NCBI GenBank assembly: GCA_963819115.1
Contig: CAWFUR010000011.1
Location: forward strand, 1,302,001-1,366,000
Length of the DNA: 64,000 bases
Origin: JACVRW01 sp963819115
GTDB taxonomy: Bacteria; Actinomycetota; Thermoleophilia; Solirubrobacterales; Thermoleophilaceae
Reading direction: 5' to 3'
The stretch's first letter is position 1. Each line of letters opens with the position of its first letter. Below, one piece after another: positions 52,650 to 61,039 of the stretch. The notes beneath the pieces were generated by a model that was not told the origin of the DNA, did not search any database, and saw only the letters and a program-made list of their open reading frames with translations. A program made the position numbers and the translations under genes.

Positions 52650-53954
52650 GTGGACCGAGGCCGCAACGGCAGGAACAGCGAGACCCGCTACGGCGAGGGG
52701 ATCCGCAATGCGCGGGCCCGCCAGCGGGCCTTCGTGATCGCGGTGAGCCCCGGAGAGCCGGATCTGGCCGAGCTCCGCGAGCTGCTCCGCACCGCCGGCG
52801 TGGCCGTGGCCGGGGAGATGACGCAGCGCCGCGACCGCCCGGAGCCCGACCGCTACATGGGCAAGGGCAAGCTCGCCGAGCTGAAGAGCGCCGTCGCCGA
52901 GTCGGACGCCAACCTCGTGGCGGTGGACGACGAGCTCCTGCCACGCCAGGAGCGCAACCTGGAGCAGGCACTCGACGTGCCGGTGATCGACCGCACCGCG
53001 GTGATTCTCGACATCTTCGCCGACCACGCGAACTCGGCCGAGGGCAAGCTCCAGGTGGAACTGGCCCAGCTGGAGTACAACCTCGCCCGCATGCGCGGGC
53101 TGTGGACGCACCTCGAGCGCCTCGGCGCCGGGATCGGCACGCGAGGCCCGGGCGAGTCCCAGATCGAGACGGACCGCCGGCTGGCGCGCGACCGGATCGC
53201 CGCGCTTCGGCGCAGGCTCCGCCACACCAAGGCCACCCGCAGCACGATGCGGGCCGAGCGCGAGCGGGCCGGCTTGCCGAGCGTGGCCCTGGCCGGCTAC
53301 ACGAACGCGGGCAAGTCCACGCTTCTGAACGCGCTCACCGGAGCCGAGGTGGGGGTGAGGGAGAGGCTCTTCCACACGCTCGACCCGGCCACCCGCTCCT
53401 TCGAGATCAACGGCCGCAGCTACCTCCTCACGGACACCGTCGGGTTCATCCGCAAGCTCCCCCACCAGCTCGTGGAGGCCTTCTCGGCCACCCTGGAGGA
53501 GGCGCTGGGCGCGGATCTCATCGTCCACGTGGCCGACGCCTCGGTCCCGGAGGAAGAGCTGCACGAGATGCTGGCGGCGGTGGACGGCGTGCTCTCCGAG
53601 ACGGGGGCGGGGGACCGGCCGAGGCTTCTGTGCCTGAACAAGATCGACCTACTGGACGAGGAGCGCCGGCGCGAGCTGTCGTTCCGCTTTCCGGGTGCCG
53701 TGCAGGTGTCCGGGGACAGCGGCGAGGGTTTGGACGCGCTCAGGGAGGTAATCGAGGGCCGCTTCCTGGCCACCCTCCAGCCGATGGAGCTGCTCCTGCC
53801 GTATTCGGAGGGCGGGGTGCTCTCCGAGCTTCACGACGTGGCGGGCGAGCTCGAGCGGGAGGACACCGCGGCCGGTGTGGTGGTCCGGGCCCGCGTGCCC
53901 GCCATCGCGGTTCCGCGCTTCGAGCGCTTCGCGGTCAACGGCCGCCCGGCGTGA
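52650..53954 (+). CDS. hflX: Ribosome-associated GTPase HflX
   Basis: 434 aa from GTG 52650. The N-terminal HflX domain has MTQRRDRPEPDRYMGKGKLA, VIDRTAVILDIFADHANSAE and LGAGIGTRGPGESQIETDRR. The G domain starts with GYTNAGKSTLLNALTG, DTVGFIRKLPHQLVEAFSAT and NKIDLL. HflX splits stalled 70S ribosomes and is induced by heat or antibiotics in many bacteria. The first residues (DRGRNGRNSETRYGEGI) are not conserved. A GTGA overlap leads to dut. Confidence 0.94.
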   Translation: MDRGRNGRNSETRYGEGIRNARARQRAFVIAVSPGEPDLAELRELLRTAGVAVAGEMTQRRDRPEPDRYMGKGKLAELKSAVAESDANLVAVDDELLPRQERNLEQALDVPVIDRTAVILDIFADHANSAEGKLQVELAQLEYNLARMRGLWTHLERLGAGIGTRGPGESQIETDRRLARDRIAALRRRLRHTKATRSTMRAERERAGLPSVALAGYTNAGKSTLLNALTGAEVGVRERLFHTLDPATRSFEINGRSYLLTDTVGFIRKLPHQLVEAFSATLEEALGADLIVHVADASVPEEELHEMLAAVDGVLSETGAGDRPRLLCLNKIDLLDEERRRELSFRFPGAVQVSGDSGEGLDALREVIEGRFLATLQPMELLLPYSEGGVLSELHDVAGELEREDTAAGVVVRARVPAIAVPRFERFAVNGRPA

Positions 53955-54382
53955 CGCTGCGCTTCCGGCGCATCTCGCCGGAAGCGATCCCGCCCGCGCG
54001 CGCGCGCGATGGCGATGCCGGCTTCGACCTGCACGCCGTGGAGTCCGTGACCATCGAACCCGGGGACCGGGCGAGCGTGGGCACCGGGATCGCCGTGGCC
54101 ATCCCGGAGGGCCACGCCGGCCTCGTGGTCCCGAGGTCGGGGCTCGCGGCGCGGCATGGGATCGCGCTGGTGAACGCTCCGGGCCTGATCGACGCCGGAT
54201 ATAGGGGCGAGCTGCGGGTTCTGCTCTGGAACGGCGACCGCCGCGAGCCCTTCGCGGTGGAGCCCGGGGACCGGATCGCCCAGCTGGTGATCGTGCGGGT
54301 CGAGGGGCCCGCGCTCGAGGAGGTCGAGGAACTGGACGAGACCGCCCGCGGCGAGGGCGGTTTCGGCTCCACCGGTCGCTGA
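53951..54382 (+). CDS. dut: dUTP diphosphatase
   Basis: 143 aa from GTG 53951. The trimeric dUTPase motifs are complete: RDGDAGFDLHA (I), PRSGLAARHGI (II), GLIDAGYRGELRVLL (III), PGDRIAQLVIV (IV), and the glycine-rich tail RGEGGFGSTGR (V). It hydrolyses dUTP to dUMP, keeping uracil out of DNA and feeding thymidylate synthesis. The pairing with hflX is by overlap only. Confidence 0.96.
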   Translation: MTLRFRRISPEAIPPARARDGDAGFDLHAVESVTIEPGDRASVGTGIAVAIPEGHAGLVVPRSGLAARHGIALVNAPGLIDAGYRGELRVLLWNGDRREPFAVEPGDRIAQLVIVRVEGPALEEVEELDETARGEGGFGSTGR

Positions 54383-54464
54383 GCGCCCCGTTTTACGCAA
54401 TTTGGCGCAATCCCTTTTCCAGCGGAGCGTTCAGGCCTCTGGACGTATTGCCGATACGGAACAA

Positions 54465-56207
54465 ATGAGTGACGTGCAGACCGCCTCCGCGGGCGCGTTC
54501 CCCGTGCCTGGACTCACGCCCCCGGCCGAGCGAACGGGCGCCAAGCGCCGCATCGGAGACGTGATCGTGCAGCTGGGGTTCACCGACAGGGAGACCGTCG
54601 AGGCCTCCGTCGGGCGCGCCCGCGAACAGGGCATGCCACTGGGGCAGGCTCTGATCGAGGACGGCGTGGTGAACTCCCACCAGCTCGCCCGCGCCCTCGC
54701 CGAGCGGAACGGGCTCGACTACGTGGACCTCAACGAGTTCGAGGTGGACAAGGGCGCCGCCCACCTGCTCGACCCCAGCAAGGCTCGCCGCTACCGCACG
54801 ATCCCGATCGCCTTCATGGGCGAGCGCACCCTGCTGGTGGCCACCGCCGACCCGGCCAACGTGCTCGCGCTGGACGACATCACCATGGCCACGGGCTACG
54901 AGGTCCGGCGTGCCGTGGCGTCCGCCGAGGACATCGAGGCTCTGGTGGGCACGCTCTCCAAGCTCGACGAGTCGGTGCAGGAGCTCGACCTCGAGGACGA
55001 GGAGCCGGCGCAGGTCATCGAGCTTCGTGAGTCCGCGGACGACGCCCCGGTCGTCAAGCTGGTGCACACCGTGATCGCCGACGCCGTGGCCCGCGGCGCC
55101 TCCGACATTCACTTCGAGCCCCGCCAGGGCGACATGCGCGTGCGCTTCCGCATCGACGGCGTGGTGTCCGACTCCACCACCGTCCCGCGGCACCTGGTGG
55201 CCGGCCTCGTCTCCCGGGTCAAGATCATGTCCGACCTCGACATCGCCGAGCGGCGGGCGCCACAGGACGGCCGCGTCGGCCTTACCGTCGACGGCCGGCG
55301 GGTGGACCTCCGTGTGGCCACCCTGCCAGTGGTGCGCGGCGAGTCGGTGGTCATGCGAATCCTGGACGCCGGCCAGTCGCTCACCACCATCAACGACCTT
55401 GGGATGGGGGACGCCGAGCGGACCCGCTTCGAGCACTCGCTGCTCGGGCGCACCCACGGCGCCATCCTCGTGACCGGACCCACCGGATCGGGCAAGACCA
55501 CCACGCTCTACGCGGGCCTGGCCGCGCTCAACACCCCCGAGAAGACGATCGTGACGATCGAGGACCCGGTGGAGTACGAGATGGAGGGCATCAAGCAGGT
55601 GCAGGTGAACGTGAAGGCGCGCCTCACCTTCGCCGCGGGGCTCCGGTCCATGGTCCGCGCCGACCCCGACGTGATCATGGTCGGCGAGATCCGGGACCTC
55701 GAGACGGCGCAGATCGCCATCGAGTCGGCGCTCACCGGCCACCTGGTGCTCAGCACCCTGCACACCAACGACGCGCCCATGGCCGCGGCACGCCTGATCG
55801 AGATGGGCATCGAGCCCTTCCTGGTGGCCTCCGGCGTGGAGTGCGTTGTGGCCCAGCGCCTGGCGCGGCGCCTGTGCGAGTGCAAGACCCCGGTGGAGCT
55901 GAGCGAGCAGGTGCTGGCCTCGAACGGCTTCGATCCCAGCTACGCCCCCCTTCAGGCCTTCGAGCCCAATGGCTGCGTGCGTTGCGGCGGCACCGGATAC
56001 CGCGGGCGTATCGGCATCTACCAGGTGCTCCAGGTGAACGACGAGGTGCGCAGCCTGATCCTTCAGAAGGGCTCGGCCGACGACATCACCACGGTGGCCC
56101 GCGAGCACGGCATGGGCTCGCTTCGAGACGACGGCTTCAAGAAGGTGCGCGAAGGCGTGACCTCGATGGCCGAAGTCCTGCGCGCCGCGGGCGCCGCCGA
56201 CCTCTAA
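54465..56207 (+). CDS. Type II/IV secretion ATPase (PilB/GspE family)
   Basis: 580 aa from ATG 54465; TTG 54402 gives 21 extra residues. A GSPII_E_N domain (about 25-175) with RIGDVIVQLGFTDRETVEAS precedes the ATPase: Walker A GPTGSGKTTT, Asp box TIEDPVEYEMEGIKQVQVN, Walker B DPDVIMVGEIRDLETAQIAI and His box GHLVLSTLHTNDAP. Two Cys pairs (CECKTP, CVRCGGTGYRGR) form the zinc module typical of GspE/PilB. It powers assembly of pili or pseudopili at the inner membrane. No pilus or platform gene is in the window. Confidence 0.93.
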   Translation: MSDVQTASAGAFPVPGLTPPAERTGAKRRIGDVIVQLGFTDRETVEASVGRAREQGMPLGQALIEDGVVNSHQLARALAERNGLDYVDLNEFEVDKGAAHLLDPSKARRYRTIPIAFMGERTLLVATADPANVLALDDITMATGYEVRRAVASAEDIEALVGTLSKLDESVQELDLEDEEPAQVIELRESADDAPVVKLVHTVIADAVARGASDIHFEPRQGDMRVRFRIDGVVSDSTTVPRHLVAGLVSRVKIMSDLDIAERRAPQDGRVGLTVDGRRVDLRVATLPVVRGESVVMRILDAGQSLTTINDLGMGDAERTRFEHSLLGRTHGAILVTGPTGSGKTTTLYAGLAALNTPEKTIVTIEDPVEYEMEGIKQVQVNVKARLTFAAGLRSMVRADPDVIMVGEIRDLETAQIAIESALTGHLVLSTLHTNDAPMAAARLIEMGIEPFLVASGVECVVAQRLARRLCECKTPVELSEQVLASNGFDPSYAPLQAFEPNGCVRCGGTGYRGRIGIYQVLQVNDEVRSLILQKGSADDITTVAREHGMGSLRDDGFKKVREGVTSMAEVLRAAGAADL

Positions 56208-56213
56208 CCCGTT

Positions 56214-56939
56214 TTAGACGCCCGCCGCACGCAGGGCGCCTGCGTGGGCGGCGTCCTCGACCTCGTCGCCGGGCAGCGGGTCGAGCCGCACATCCAGCGC
56301 CAGCTCGATGAGACGGTCCGCCAGCCATACGTTCTTGGGGAGCAGCGGCCCGTGCAGGTAGGTGCCGATCACATTCCCCCGGTGCACGCCCTCGAAGCCG
56401 TCGGCGTCGTTGTTGCCGTGCCCGGCGAGCACCCGCCCGAGCGGGCGCTCGCCGTCGCCGAGGTAGGTGCGGCCGCCGTGGTTCTCGAAGCCGGCGATCA
56501 CCTGCGGCCCGCCGCCCAGATCGGCCTCGATGGCGCAGTTGCCGATCAGTCGGGGCCCCGGCTCCCGCACCGTCCGTAGGTCCACGAGCCCCACGCCGGG
56601 CAGCTCCTCGTCGCCGAGCTGGTATGAGTGGCCGAGGAGCTGGTAGCCGCCGCACACGGCGAGTACCACCGCACCGCGGTCCGCCGCGGCCTGAAGCGCG
56701 TCTCGCTTGGTGGCCACCATGTCGGCGGCCACGGCGATCTGGTCCCGGTCCTGGCCGCCACCGAGGTAGAAGAGATCATGGGCACCCGGGTCGACGGGGT
56801 CCCCGAGCGTGGCGGAGGCGACCTCGAAGCCGATGCCCCGCCACCGGCAGCGCGCCCGCAGCACGGCGATGTTCCCGCGGTCGGCGTAGATGTTCATCAG
56901 CTCCGGGTAGAGCGCGCACACGCGCAGCACGCCGCTCAC
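56214..56939 (-). CDS. gatD: Lipid II isoglutaminyl synthase, glutaminase subunit
   Basis: 241 aa from GTG 56939. CobB/CobQ-type class I amidotransferase: catalytic Cys in LAVCGGYQLLG and the His of NVIGTYLHGPLLPKN. N-terminal VCALYPELMNIYADRGNIAV is characteristic of GatD. With MurT it amidates the D-Glu of lipid II. The gene is coupled to the methyltransferase by GTGA; murT is two genes upstream, not adjacent as usual. Confidence 0.92.
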   Translation of the reverse strand: MSGVLRVCALYPELMNIYADRGNIAVLRARCRWRGIGFEVASATLGDPVDPGAHDLFYLGGGQDRDQIAVAADMVATKRDALQAAADRGAVVLAVCGGYQLLGHSYQLGDEELPGVGLVDLRTVREPGPRLIGNCAIEADLGGGPQVIAGFENHGGRTYLGDGERPLGRVLAGHGNNDADGFEGVHRGNVIGTYLHGPLLPKNVWLADRLIELALDVRLDPLPGDEVEDAAHAGALRAAGV

Positions 56940-57670
56940 CGGGGCGCCTCCACGATCACGACGGTGCTTCCCACGTACTCGCCGGTGGCGGGCACCTGGC
57001 GGCGCCCGGCGGGCAGGAGACCGGCGGCGGCTGCCTCCGCCTCCAGCTCGTCCGGAGTCACCGACTCCAGCACGACCGTGTGGAGCTCCTCGGTGAGATC
57101 GCCGGTGGGCGAAACGAGCTGCCGCAGCCGGTGCACGGCCACGCCGCCCGGCTCGGCGTGCACGTCCACCGGCCGGCTCGAGAGCACCCAGCCCTCCACC
57201 TCGGCCACGTCGGGCAGGGGAGGGAGGGCGTCCTCGGGCGGCACCGCCTCGAAGGGGTCGGCCAGGGCCGCCGCGAACCGGGCGCCAGGCTCCAGGTGCT
57301 CCCGCACACGGTCGAACAGGGCACGCCGGCCCTCGGTCCCGCCGAGAAGCTGCACGACCTGCATCGCCGCGAACGCGAGACCGAACCGGCGTCCGAGGGC
57401 GAGCGTCCGGGCGTCGCCCGGCACGCAGTCCACGCGCAGCCCGCGCTCGCGGGCTCGGCGGGAGAGCTCGTCCACGAGCTCGGGGTCGGAGTCCACCGCG
57501 GTCAGATCGTGGCCCAGCCCGGCGAGGTCCAGCGCCACCCGCCCGGTGCCGGCGCCCAGGTCGAGCACAGGGGCGGGCTCGGCGTTGGCCGCCAGCTCGC
57601 GCCACAGGTCGAGGTCGGCGGCGTACGAGGCGCATTCCACGTCGTGCCAGGCGGCGGTGGCGCCTCTCAT
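56936..57670 (-). CDS. SAM-dependent methyltransferase between murT and gatD
   Basis: 244 aa. Class I methyltransferase: motif I VLDLGAGTGRVALDLAGLGH, motif II acidic DLTAVDSDPELVDELSRRAR, LRVDCVPGDART, and AFAAMQVVQLLGG after motif III. The C-terminal part is beta-rich (VDVHAEPGGVAVHRLRQLV). It is coupled on both sides by 4-base overlaps (ATGA with murT, GTGA with gatD), so the three proteins are probably made in fixed ratio. A target in peptidoglycan or another envelope molecule is only an inference from location. Confidence 0.87.
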   Translation of the reverse strand: MRGATAAWHDVECASYAADLDLWRELAANAEPAPVLDLGAGTGRVALDLAGLGHDLTAVDSDPELVDELSRRARERGLRVDCVPGDARTLALGRRFGLAFAAMQVVQLLGGTEGRRALFDRVREHLEPGARFAAALADPFEAVPPEDALPPLPDVAEVEGWVLSSRPVDVHAEPGGVAVHRLRQLVSPTGDLTEELHTVVLESVTPDELEAEAAAAGLLPAGRRQVPATGEYVGSTVVIVEAPR

Positions 57671-59019
57671 GCTGACCACCTCTCGGCCAGTCCGCGACGG
57701 GCCAGCAGGTCGCGCAGCTCGAGCAGCGCGGTGTAGGTCGGGAGCGCGAAGAGGCGCGGCCCGTCCGCGCCGTCCACCGCGTCGTCGAGCGAGCGCTCCA
57801 GGTCCCGCTCCAGCTCGATCTCGCCCCCAATCTCCGCGTACTTGAGCCGCACGGCCACGTCCTCGGCCCGCGTGCCCGTGCACACCACCCGCCGCACGCG
57901 GCCGCGGAGCAGCTCGAAGTCGGCGTCCCAGATCCACGACACGTCGCGCCCATCGGCGATGCGGTCGTTCAGGGCGAGCCATAGGTCGAGAGGGCCGTCC
58001 TCGAGCACCAGCGTGCGCAGCACCTCGTTCGCCCCAGCCGGGTTCTTCACCAGCAGGATCGACAGCTCGCGCCCGCGGATGGGGATCGTCTCCACACGGC
58101 CGAAGGCGCCCTCGAAGCCCTCGAGAGCCTCCACCACGTGGTGGGGCGCCACCCCGAGCTCGAGCGCGGTGGCCGTGGCCGCCACGGCGTTGTAGACGTT
58201 GTAGAGGCCGGGCAGGGGGAGCCGCAGCCTCATGTCGCCCGTCGGAGACCGCATCTCCACGTCCGATCCGGACATCCCGTCGAGGACCACGCGGGTGGCG
58301 GCCACCTGCGGCGCGGGCCGCTCGCGGCCGCAGTTCGGGCAGCGGTAGCGGCCGAGGTGACCCAGGTACACCGCGTCGTAGTGGTACGCCGCGCCGCAGT
58401 TGCGGCAGTGCTTCGAGTCGGCCGCGTGCTGAAGCTCGGGCAGGGCCTGAGAGTCGTCTTCGACTCCGAAGTAGGTCACACGCTCGCGCTCCCGGCCCAG
58501 GTCGGCCACGAGCGGGTCGTCGGCGTTCAGGACCAGGGCGGGACCGCCCGGCCTGGACGTGAGCTCGGCCCAGCTGTCGGCCAGGTGCTCGAGCTCCCCG
58601 TAGCGGTCGAGCTGGTCGCGGAAGAGGTTCGCCAGAAGCACGATCCGCGGCTGGAGGTCCGCCGCGACGGCCGGCAGCCAGGCCTCGTCCACCTCGAAGA
58701 GGCCGAGCTGCCCGGGATGGCGGCCGGCGTCGAGCAGGGCCGTGGCCACGCCCCAGGACATGTTCGATCCGGCTCGGTTGTGCACCAGCGGCCGCCCTGC
58801 GCGACCGAGAATGGCCGCCAGCATCGCCGCCGTGGTGGTCTTGCCGTTGGTGGCCGACACGAGCACCGAGCCGTCGTCCAGGCGCCGCCCCATGGTCCTC
58901 ATGGCTCCGGGGCTCAGGCGAAGCAGCATCCGGCCGGGTGCGGTGGTCCCGCCGCTGCGCCCGAGCCCGCGGCTCGCGGCCCGCAGCAGCCGGGCCAGGG
59001 ACTGGGCCGGGCTCGGCAT
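57667..59019 (-). CDS. murT: Lipid II isoglutaminyl synthase, MurT subunit
   Basis: 450 aa. Mur-ligase fold: ATP loop VSATNGKTTTAAMLAAILGR, VHNRAGSNMSWGVATALLDA, FEVDEAWLPAV and LANLFRDQLDRYGELEHLAD. A zinc ribbon of the MurT type (HCRNCGAAYHYD, then YRCPNCGRE) is inserted in the central domain, and the C-terminal domain has NPAGANEVLRTL and LNDRIADGRDVSWIWDADFE, with the DVSWIWD motif near the interface to GatD. It activates the D-Glu carboxylate with ATP. TGATG coupling to the kinase gene upstream. Confidence 0.95.
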   Translation of the reverse strand: MPSPAQSLARLLRAASRGLGRSGGTTAPGRMLLRLSPGAMRTMGRRLDDGSVLVSATNGKTTTAAMLAAILGRAGRPLVHNRAGSNMSWGVATALLDAGRHPGQLGLFEVDEAWLPAVAADLQPRIVLLANLFRDQLDRYGELEHLADSWAELTSRPGGPALVLNADDPLVADLGRERERVTYFGVEDDSQALPELQHAADSKHCRNCGAAYHYDAVYLGHLGRYRCPNCGRERPAPQVAATRVVLDGMSGSDVEMRSPTGDMRLRLPLPGLYNVYNAVAATATALELGVAPHHVVEALEGFEGAFGRVETIPIRGRELSILLVKNPAGANEVLRTLVLEDGPLDLWLALNDRIADGRDVSWIWDADFELLRGRVRRVVCTGTRAEDVAVRLKYAEIGGEIELERDLERSLDDAVDGADGPRLFALPTYTALLELRDLLARRGLAERWSA

Positions 59020-59915
59020 CAGGACGAGGGGGTGGGGGAGGCGGGCACCACGATTCGCAGGCAGCGGGACTCCACCGTCACCGTCGCGGGTGTGGTGGCG
59101 ATCGGATCGCCGTCCGCGTAGATGTCGAAGGGGCGGTCGGAGCTCACCTCCACCACCCGCCCGCGAAACACGTGCGCGTAGGGGGAGTCCAGGTGGGTGC
59201 CCTTGAACACCTTCGGCATGTCGCTCAGGAAGCGGAGCTTGCTGTGGCGCTCGGAGATCAGCACGTCGAGCAGGCCGTCGTCAAGCTCAGCCTGCGGGAG
59301 GAGGATCATCCCGCCGCCGTAGGCCCCGGAGTTGCCCACGGCCACCGAGTAGCCCCTCACATCATGGCGCTCCCCGTCCACGGTCACGGAGAAGCCGGCG
59401 GGCTTCCACGACACGAGCGCGCGCAGGGCCGCGTAGGCGTACACCGCGTTGCCCTTGATCAGCTTCGTCTCGTTCGCGATGCGGTTGGCGTCGGAGTCGA
59501 ATCCGAAGCTCGCGATGCCCAGGTACGGAGCGCCGTCCACGTCGGCCACGTCCACCAGCCGCTCGCGGCCCGTAACGGCCACCTCGGCGGCCTCCGCGAC
59601 GGTCGCGGGCACCCCGAGAACCCGAGCCAGGTCGTTCCCGCGTCCGCAGGGGATGAGCGCCAACGGCGTGTCGCGGTGGCGGAGCGCCCTGGCCAGAGGG
59701 CGGAGCACGCCGTCGCCTCCGAGCGCCGCCACCGTCTCCCCGTTCTCAGAGGCCCGCCGCGCCTCTTCCTCGGCGTGGTCGACGCTGCGCGTGGTCACGG
59801 TCCTGTGTTCGGCTCCGAGCCGGTCCATCACCGCGATCACCTCGGGAAGCGCCGCGAGCGCGCGCCCGGCGGCGGCAGCGGGATTCACGAGCAGCGCGAA
59901 GCGGCGGGCGCTCAC
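59019..59915 (-). CDS. Diacylglycerol kinase-like lipid kinase
   Basis: 298 aa from GTG 59915. DAGK catalytic domain: FALLVNPAAAAGRALAALPE, nucleotide motif AALGGDGVLRPLARAL (GGDGV where GGDGT is usual), and PCGRGNDLARVLGVP in place of the common GTGNDFA. The C-terminal YegS-like domain has GIASFGFDSDANRIANETKL and AVGNSGAYGGGMILLPQAEL. It should phosphorylate diacylglycerol or a related lipid. Its place in a wall operon suggests an envelope role; the substrate is unproven. Confidence 0.9.
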   Translation of the reverse strand: MSARRFALLVNPAAAAGRALAALPEVIAVMDRLGAEHRTVTTRSVDHAEEEARRASENGETVAALGGDGVLRPLARALRHRDTPLALIPCGRGNDLARVLGVPATVAEAAEVAVTGRERLVDVADVDGAPYLGIASFGFDSDANRIANETKLIKGNAVYAYAALRALVSWKPAGFSVTVDGERHDVRGYSVAVGNSGAYGGGMILLPQAELDDGLLDVLISERHSKLRFLSDMPKVFKGTHLDSPYAHVFRGRVVEVSSDRPFDIYADGDPIATTPATVTVESRCLRIVVPASPTPSS

Positions 59916-60733
59916 TCCGTGGCCGCCGCAGCGGCCGTTCGAGCGGCCCGCTCCGCGGCCATCGCGCCCCGTTCTTCGCCGCGCAGGTGGGCCCCGCCGT
60001 CGAGGCGCTGAACGTCGGCGCGGGCAACCACGTCGTCGCCCACCAGGCGCTCGGCGTGGGGCTCCTCCGGGTCATCCGGGTCGAGCGTCAGCAACACGTC
60101 CTCGGACACCGCGTGCCATGGCTCCGAGTCCAGGCATTCGGAAGCGATCAGCAGCCTGCCGGGCTCCGCGCGCCAGTGCAGCTCGAAGCTCCCCAGCTTG
60201 TAGGCGAACAGCCGCTCACCGTCCGAGAAGAGGAAGTTGAGCCCGGAGAAGGCCGAGCGCTCCACGGTCGTGGTCACCGCCCGCCGGAACGACTCCACCG
60301 GCGCCCCGGGGTCGTAGTCGCGGATCAGGAAGTTGAAGAAGTGCTCGGAGTCCGTGTCGCCCGACGGCGGCGCCACGCCCGGGTCGAGCAGGCGCGGGTA
60401 GCTGATGATCGTGCCGTTGTGGCAGTAGGAGTAGTTGGCCAGAGTGAACGGGTGGGTGTTCTCCAGCGATAGCCCGCCCATGGTGGCGCGGCGCACGTGC
60501 ACGTTGAATATCCGGCCGCGCGTGCGTGTGGCGGCCAGGAACTCCTCGTCCGTGTGCGCCGCCTTGGGAAACCGCACGAGGCGCGGCGATGCGCCGTCCG
60601 TGCGCTCGTACGAGGCCATGCCCCAGCCGGAGTCGTGGTCCTCCGACTGCCTGATCATCGGATTCTCGGCCTCGAGCAGCTCGTGCCGGATGGAGACGGG
60701 CTCGGCGGAGACGCAGCCGAATACGCGGCACAT
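59912..60733 (-). CDS. Class II glutamine amidotransferase (EgtC/YafJ-like)
   Basis: 273 aa. The N-terminal nucleophile is Cys2 (MCRVFGCVSAEP). Other Ntn-amidotransferase marks are DSGWGMASYE, NVHVRRATMG, the oxyanion HNGTI and PPSGDTDSEHFFNFL. There is no synthetase domain, so it resembles EgtC and YafJ, which hydrolyse gamma-glutamyl amides. No other ergothioneine gene is present, so the substrate is open. First gene of the minus operon ending in gatD; leaderless -10 8 bases before the ATG. The longer frame upstream runs through the 48-bp array and is not coding. Confidence 0.87.
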   Translation of the reverse strand: MCRVFGCVSAEPVSIRHELLEAENPMIRQSEDHDSGWGMASYERTDGASPRLVRFPKAAHTDEEFLAATRTRGRIFNVHVRRATMGGLSLENTHPFTLANYSYCHNGTIISYPRLLDPGVAPPSGDTDSEHFFNFLIRDYDPGAPVESFRRAVTTTVERSAFSGLNFLFSDGERLFAYKLGSFELHWRAEPGRLLIASECLDSEPWHAVSEDVLLTLDPDDPEEPHAERLVGDDVVARADVQRLDGGAHLRGEERGAMAAERAARTAAAAATE

Positions 60734-60741
60734 GCGCGCAG

Positions 60742-60747
60742 ATGCTA
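60742..60747 (-). promoter_or_regulatory. Leaderless-type -10 of the murT/gatD operon
   Basis: On the minus strand TAGCAT is followed by exactly 8 nt and the ATG of the amidotransferase (60733). There is no ribosome binding site. The -35 zone falls inside the first unit of the 48-bp array, so array length might influence expression. Confidence 0.55.
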
Positions 60748-60750
60748 TCG

Positions 60751-60990
60751 GTGGTCCGGTGCTCGCCCGATCACCGATCGGGCTCCACTCCTCCCCGGGT
60801 GGTCCGGTGCTCGCCCGATCACCGATCGGGCTCCACTCCTCCCCGGGTGGTGCGGTGCTCGCCCGATCACCGATCGGGCTCCACTCCTCCCCGGGTGGTC
60901 CGGTGCTCGCCCGATCACCGATCGGGCTCCACTCCTCCCCGGGTGGTCCGGTGCTCGCCCGGCCGGCGCCGGCTGCGCTCCTCCCTGGGG
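60751..60990 (+). repeat. 48-bp tandem array of the palindromic element
   Basis: Four near-identical units (60751, 60799, 60847, 60895; unit 3 has TGCGG for TCCGG) are followed by a diverged fifth (60943-60990). Each unit has GTGGTCCGGTGCTCG, the palindrome CCCGAT-CACCG-ATCGGG and CTCCACTCCTCCCCGG. The unit is a multiple of three and contains no stop in at least five frames, so long spurious open frames cross it. It fills most of the 306 bases between the amidotransferase gene and the next plus-strand gene. Confidence 0.95.
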
Positions 60991-61039
60991 GCGAAATGTC
61001 GCCACGCCCGCACTTCCCGTGGAAACGAGCGGAGGAACT

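Noticed and set aside
60751..60990. CRISPR array
   Set aside because: The units are contiguous 48-bp tandem repeats without unique spacers, and no cas gene is present.
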